This document shows positions 6,158-8,381 of a stretch of 8,381 nucleotides of DNA, piece after piece. Within the stretch, counting starts at the first letter, position 1. Every line of letters starts with the position of its first letter. A program made the translations under genes and the position numbers. Origin of the DNA: Bacteroidales bacterium (GTDB lineage Bacteria; Bacteroidota; Bacteroidia; Bacteroidales; P3); the NCBI GenBank assembly GCA_017988355.1, contig JAGNRX010000044.1, forward strand, positions 1-8,381. The letters run 5' to 3'. The notes below the pieces were generated by a model, which ran no database searches, was not told where the DNA came from, and worked only from the letters and a program-made list of their open reading frames with translations.

Positions 6158-6952
6158 TTATATCACACTTAAATCAAAGCCCATTAACATTAATCCAATA
6201 ATTGCAAGTCCTGCCACTATCCTATAATATCCAAAAGCTTTAAATCCGTATTTTGTAAGGAAGTTTATAAAGAATTTAATAGCTAACATTGCAACAATAA
6301 ACGCTACTATGTTTCCTATTATTAGGGACGAAAGATTTGTTTTTAGCATCTCAACTCCTCCATCTGCCATAACGGCTTTTAGCATCTTATATCCTGTTGC
6401 TGCAAACATTGTTGGAACTGCAAGGAAGAAAGAAAACTCTGCTGCATTTTTACGGGTTAGTTTTTGTGTCATACCTCCTACAATTGTTGCCATTGAACGA
6501 GAAACTCCAGGTATCATTGCTATACATTGGAAAAGACCAATCTTAAAAGATTTCTTATATGTAATTTCTTGATCCTCTTGGGGCTTATTGAATAATTTGT
6601 CAGCAAATAGCATAAATACTCCTCCTATAACCAGCATAATGGAAACTACCCAAACGTTTTCAAGTAGGGAATCGATGAAGTCACCAGCTAAGAGACCAAT
6701 TACGGCAGCTGGAATAAAAGCGATTAAGAGTTTATAGTAGAATTTCATTGATTGGAAGAAGCGTTTCCAATAGAGAACAAGGACTGAAAGTATTGCTCCG
6801 AACTGAATACATATTGTAAAGAGTTTAACGAATTCGTCGCTCTTAATTCCAAGAATACCTTGGGCAATTATCATATGACCTGTTGAAGAAACTGGCAAAA
6901 ACTCAGTTAGTCCTTCAACAATTGCTATGATGATGGTTTGAAATATTGTCAT
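6158..6952 (-). CDS. uppP: Undecaprenyl-diphosphate phosphatase UppP (BacA family)
   Basis: This 264-residue polytopic inner-membrane protein dephosphorylates undecaprenyl diphosphate to the monophosphate carrier used for peptidoglycan and other surface polymers; overproduction of the family gives bacitracin resistance. The signature [14 protein letters not shown] at 13-26 contains Glu13, Glu17, the SST cluster and His26, matching the E. coli catalytic glutamates, serine and histidine. The second signature PGVSRS at 148-153 supplies the phosphate-binding Arg152. Several hydrophobic segments run through the rest, and the length is usual. It begins 16 bases after the DUF3098 gene ends and abuts truB. 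With IspD encoded in the next operon, the window covers both an early step towards the undecaprenyl carrier and its recycling. Confidence 0.97.
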   Translation of the reverse strand: MTIFQTIIIAIVEGLTEFLPVSSTGHMIIAQGILGIKSDEFVKLFTICIQFGAILSVLVLYWKRFFQSMKFYYKLLIAFIPAAVIGLLAGDFIDSLLENVWVVSIMLVIGGVFMLFADKLFNKPQEDQEITYKKSFKIGLFQCIAMIPGVSRSMATIVGGMTQKLTRKNAAEFSFFLAVPTMFAATGYKMLKAVMADGGVEMLKTNLSSLIIGNIVAFIVAMLAIKFFINFLTKYGFKAFGYYRIVAGLAIIGLMLMGFDLSVI

Positions 6953-6968
6953 AAAATTAGGCTACGAA

Positions 6969-7280
6969 TTATTCTTGAATATCCTTATCTGTCTTGCTTT
7001 TTGGCTTAAGGAGGATTGCATATATCTCTACTGCAATTCCTAAGACCATAAGTATTGGTGCAACAGTTAATCTTTGCGTGTCAAATAATGACTCATTAAA
7101 AACATCTGGATTATCTGAACCTCCTCCTATCAAAAGGATATAACCTAGTGCAAGAAGACCTAAACCGATTAACATAAAGATATAGTTTATTCTTTCAAAT
7201 GCGAAGTCAAAGCTTGGTTTGGGAGCATATAAGTCTGAACCTGTTTTTTGCTTTGTGATTGGTTTTTTTTGAGTTGCCAT
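6969..7280 (-). CDS. DUF3098 family two-helix membrane protein
   Basis: This small protein (103 residues) has a polar, lysine-rich N-terminus, two hydrophobic segments at about residues 32-52 and 72-92, and a charged tail, so both ends probably lie in the cytoplasm. The loop between the helices carries the family signature LLIGGGSDNPDVFNESLF at about 49-66, followed by RLTVAPILMVLG. DUF3098 is an uncharacterised Bacteroidetes family that I recall as commonly encoded next to ftsX, as here: ftsX ends 17 bases upstream and uppP starts 16 bases downstream. The context suggests a role tied to the FtsX division complex or envelope synthesis, but no activity is known and no catalytic residues stand out. 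Confidence 0.9.
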   Translation of the reverse strand: MATQKKPITKQKTGSDLYAPKPSFDFAFERINYIFMLIGLGLLALGYILLIGGGSDNPDVFNESLFDTQRLTVAPILMVLGIAVEIYAILLKPKSKTDKDIQE

Positions 7281-7297
7281 ATAATGTTATTTATTAA

Positions 7298-8179
7298 TTA
7301 TCTATATAATTTTTCATTTCTTAAATGCATAGAACTATAGACTGAGAAGAATGTGAAAGTGAAGGAAAGGATTATTCCAAAAACTAAGACAACGCCTAAA
7401 ACAATTCCATAAATTGGATAATATGATTGAAGGATTAGCTGCTTAAAAGAAGAACTTACCCAAAAGATTATTCCCACCAAGAACACATCAGCAACCAAAC
7501 CACCAATTAGTCCAAAAAGGAGACCTTTAAGAAGAAATGGTTTTTGAATAAATGACGCCTTAGCTCCAACAAGTTGCATTGAACGGATAAGGAATCTTTT
7601 TGAATATATGGATAGTCTTATGGTGTGATTGATTAGGGTTACGGCAATGATAAGTAGGCAAACAATAAAAGCCAAAACAAATGCCGAAACATTATATACA
7701 GCAGTATTTATGTCTTGTACTAAATCTTGACGATAATCAACATTGTCCACAATATCCTTTGCCTCAAGAGTAGTTATAAAACGGCGAATATCTTTATCGT
7801 TTAGTGACTCTGCCTTTAAATTTACATTTATTGAAGCAGCATAAGGATTAACCGAGCCAAGAACCTCAAGGTGATTCTCTCCCATAACCTCACTCATCAT
7901 TTGCGATGCCTTCTCAGGGGATATATATTCAGTTGATTTAACGTATTTATTAGCCTTAAGATCTTTTTCAAGACCAGCAGCATCCTCATCCACAACACCA
8001 TCTACAAGGTAAACAGTAAAAGATACGTTTTCTTTTAAATTGTTGGATGCAGTGAAAGCATGGAAAATGAATAAGAGCATAAAGCCCAACATAAAAAGAA
8101 CTAAAGAAATACTTAGAACTGTTGAGAAGTTAGCACTCCAAAGCGATACCGGATTAAAACTTAATTGTCTTTTAGCCAT
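7298..8179 (-). CDS. ftsX: Cell division protein FtsX, ABC-transporter-like permease
   Basis: FtsX partners the ATPase FtsE at the division site and transmits a signal across the inner membrane to activate peptidoglycan hydrolases. With the start at 8179 the protein has 293 residues: a cytoplasmic N-terminus, a first membrane helix at about 20-42, an extracytoplasmic domain at about 45-160, and three further helices near 165-187, 217-240 and 256-280. The cytoplasmic loop NHTIRLSIYSKRFLIRSMQL (184-203) continuing into VGAKASFIQKPFLLKG is the FtsX signature. An in-frame ATG 66 bases upstream (8245) exists, but the extension is unlike FtsX and covers a promoter -7 box at 8203-8210. The 8179 start, MAKRQLSFNP, is therefore chosen. 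No ftsE lies in the window. ftsX appears to lead the ftsX-DUF3098-uppP-truB operon. Confidence 0.95.
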   Translation of the reverse strand: MAKRQLSFNPVSLWSANFSTVLSISLVLFMLGFMLLFIFHAFTASNNLKENVSFTVYLVDGVVDEDAAGLEKDLKANKYVKSTEYISPEKASQMMSEVMGENHLEVLGSVNPYAASINVNLKAESLNDKDIRRFITTLEAKDIVDNVDYRQDLVQDINTAVYNVSAFVLAFIVCLLIIAVTLINHTIRLSIYSKRFLIRSMQLVGAKASFIQKPFLLKGLLFGLIGGLVADVFLVGIIFWVSSSFKQLILQSYYPIYGIVLGVVLVFGIILSFTFTFFSVYSSMHLRNEKLYR

Positions 8180-8202
8180 AGCACAAAAAAATAATTTGAC
8201 AG

Positions 8203-8210
8203 CAAAGATA
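8203..8210 (-). promoter_or_regulatory. -7 box of the ftsX operon promoter
   Basis: The minus strand reads TATCTTTG, an exact TAnnTTTG match and identical to the queA -7 box, including the following C. It ends 23 bases before the chosen ftsX ATG at 8179, giving a leader of roughly 15 bases. No TTG is present 19-21 bases upstream, so the -33 element is poor. Confidence 0.55.
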
Positions 8211-8223
8211 CAAAGTTTTTTAT

Positions 8224-8231
8224 TACTTTTG
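8224..8231 (+). promoter_or_regulatory. -7 box of the aspartate kinase promoter
   Basis: The plus strand reads TACTTTTG, an exact TAnnTTTG match, 19 bases before the aspartate kinase ATG at 8251. The nearest upstream TTG (8196-8198) is 25 bases away, longer than the usual 19-21. It lies only 13 bases from the opposing ftsX -7 box, so the two promoter regions overlap. Confidence 0.45.
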
Positions 8232-8250
8232 CCGTTAAATAACAAAATCT

Positions 8251-8381
8251 ATGAATGAAATCTATGTAGAAAAGTTTGGTGGGGCTTCGGTTAATTCTGC
8301 TCAGGCAATAATAAACGTTAGCACAATACTGTTTTCAGAAAATAAAAAACGAGTTATTATTATATCTGCAATGGGTAAGAC
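8251..8381 (+). CDS. lysC: Aspartate kinase, 5' fragment only
   Basis: An ATG at 8251 opens a frame of 43 complete codons running off the right edge. Aspartate kinase phosphorylates aspartate, the committed step to lysine, diaminopimelate, threonine and methionine. The start carries the amino-acid-kinase signature KFGGASV at residues 8-14, and RVIIISAMGK at 34-43 matches the second conserved strand and glycine turn of this family. The symbol lysC is by family. The missing C-terminal part means that a bifunctional aspartate kinase-homoserine dehydrogenase, or a fusion with another pathway enzyme, cannot be excluded. It is divergent from ftsX with 71 bases between the start codons. Confidence 0.88.
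   Translation, partial: MNEIYVEKFGGASVNSAQAIINVSTILFSENKKRVIIISAMGK

Noticed and set aside
6309..6572. Plus-strand open frame of 87 codons
   Set aside because: It is antisense to uppP, which is complete and carries both catalytic signatures.
8040..8258. Plus-strand open frame of 72 codons crossing the ftsX start
   Set aside because: It is antisense to the ftsX N-terminus and overlaps the aspartate kinase start in another frame; no domain is visible.

Overview
The window looks like a chromosomal segment of a low-GC Bacteroidetes bacterium, most likely of the order Bacteroidales. Three things point there: the cluster ftsX - DUF3098 - uppP - truB - queA; the Bacteroidetes-specific families DUF3098, DUF3822 and a sugar kinase fused to a RapZ C-terminal domain; and promoter-like sites of the Bacteroidetes type (TTG, about 20 bases, TAnnTTTG) in place of ordinary -35/-10 boxes. 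No phage, insertion sequence, CRISPR array, tRNA or rRNA was seen.

Almost everything is read leftwards on the minus strand, in what look like three transcription blocks. Block 1 (8179 down to 5477) is ftsX, a DUF3098 membrane protein, uppP and truB: cell division and peptidoglycan signalling, undecaprenyl carrier recycling, and tRNA pseudouridine-55. Block 2 (5160 down to 2024) is queA, ispD and the kinase-RapZ fusion, with overlapping gene ends: queuosine synthesis, isoprenoid precursor synthesis, and probable amino-sugar phosphorylation and sensing. Block 3 (1927 to beyond position 1) is a membrane-anchored protein of unknown function with a pilin-like N-terminal third, a DUF3822 protein, and rsmD, which runs off the left edge. 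At the right edge an aspartate kinase gene begins on the plus strand, divergent from ftsX, with two facing -7 boxes in the 71-base gap.

Two themes run through the window. One is RNA modification (truB, queA, rsmD). The other is cell-envelope supply: IspD feeds isoprenoid synthesis and so the undecaprenyl carrier that UppP recycles, the fusion protein probably handles amino sugars, FtsX acts at division, and aspartate kinase leads to diaminopimelate and lysine.

The one sizeable non-genic stretch (5161-5476) holds a strong queA promoter and five tandem 21-base units. These can be read as heptad repeats on either strand: a complete 43-codon plus-strand frame encodes a very hydrophobic Ile/Leu zipper-like peptide, while a minus-strand frame without a start codon encodes a Lys/Glu-rich heptad tail. 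This stretch, the fusion protein, and the DUF3822 plus pilin-like pair are the parts most worth a second look.
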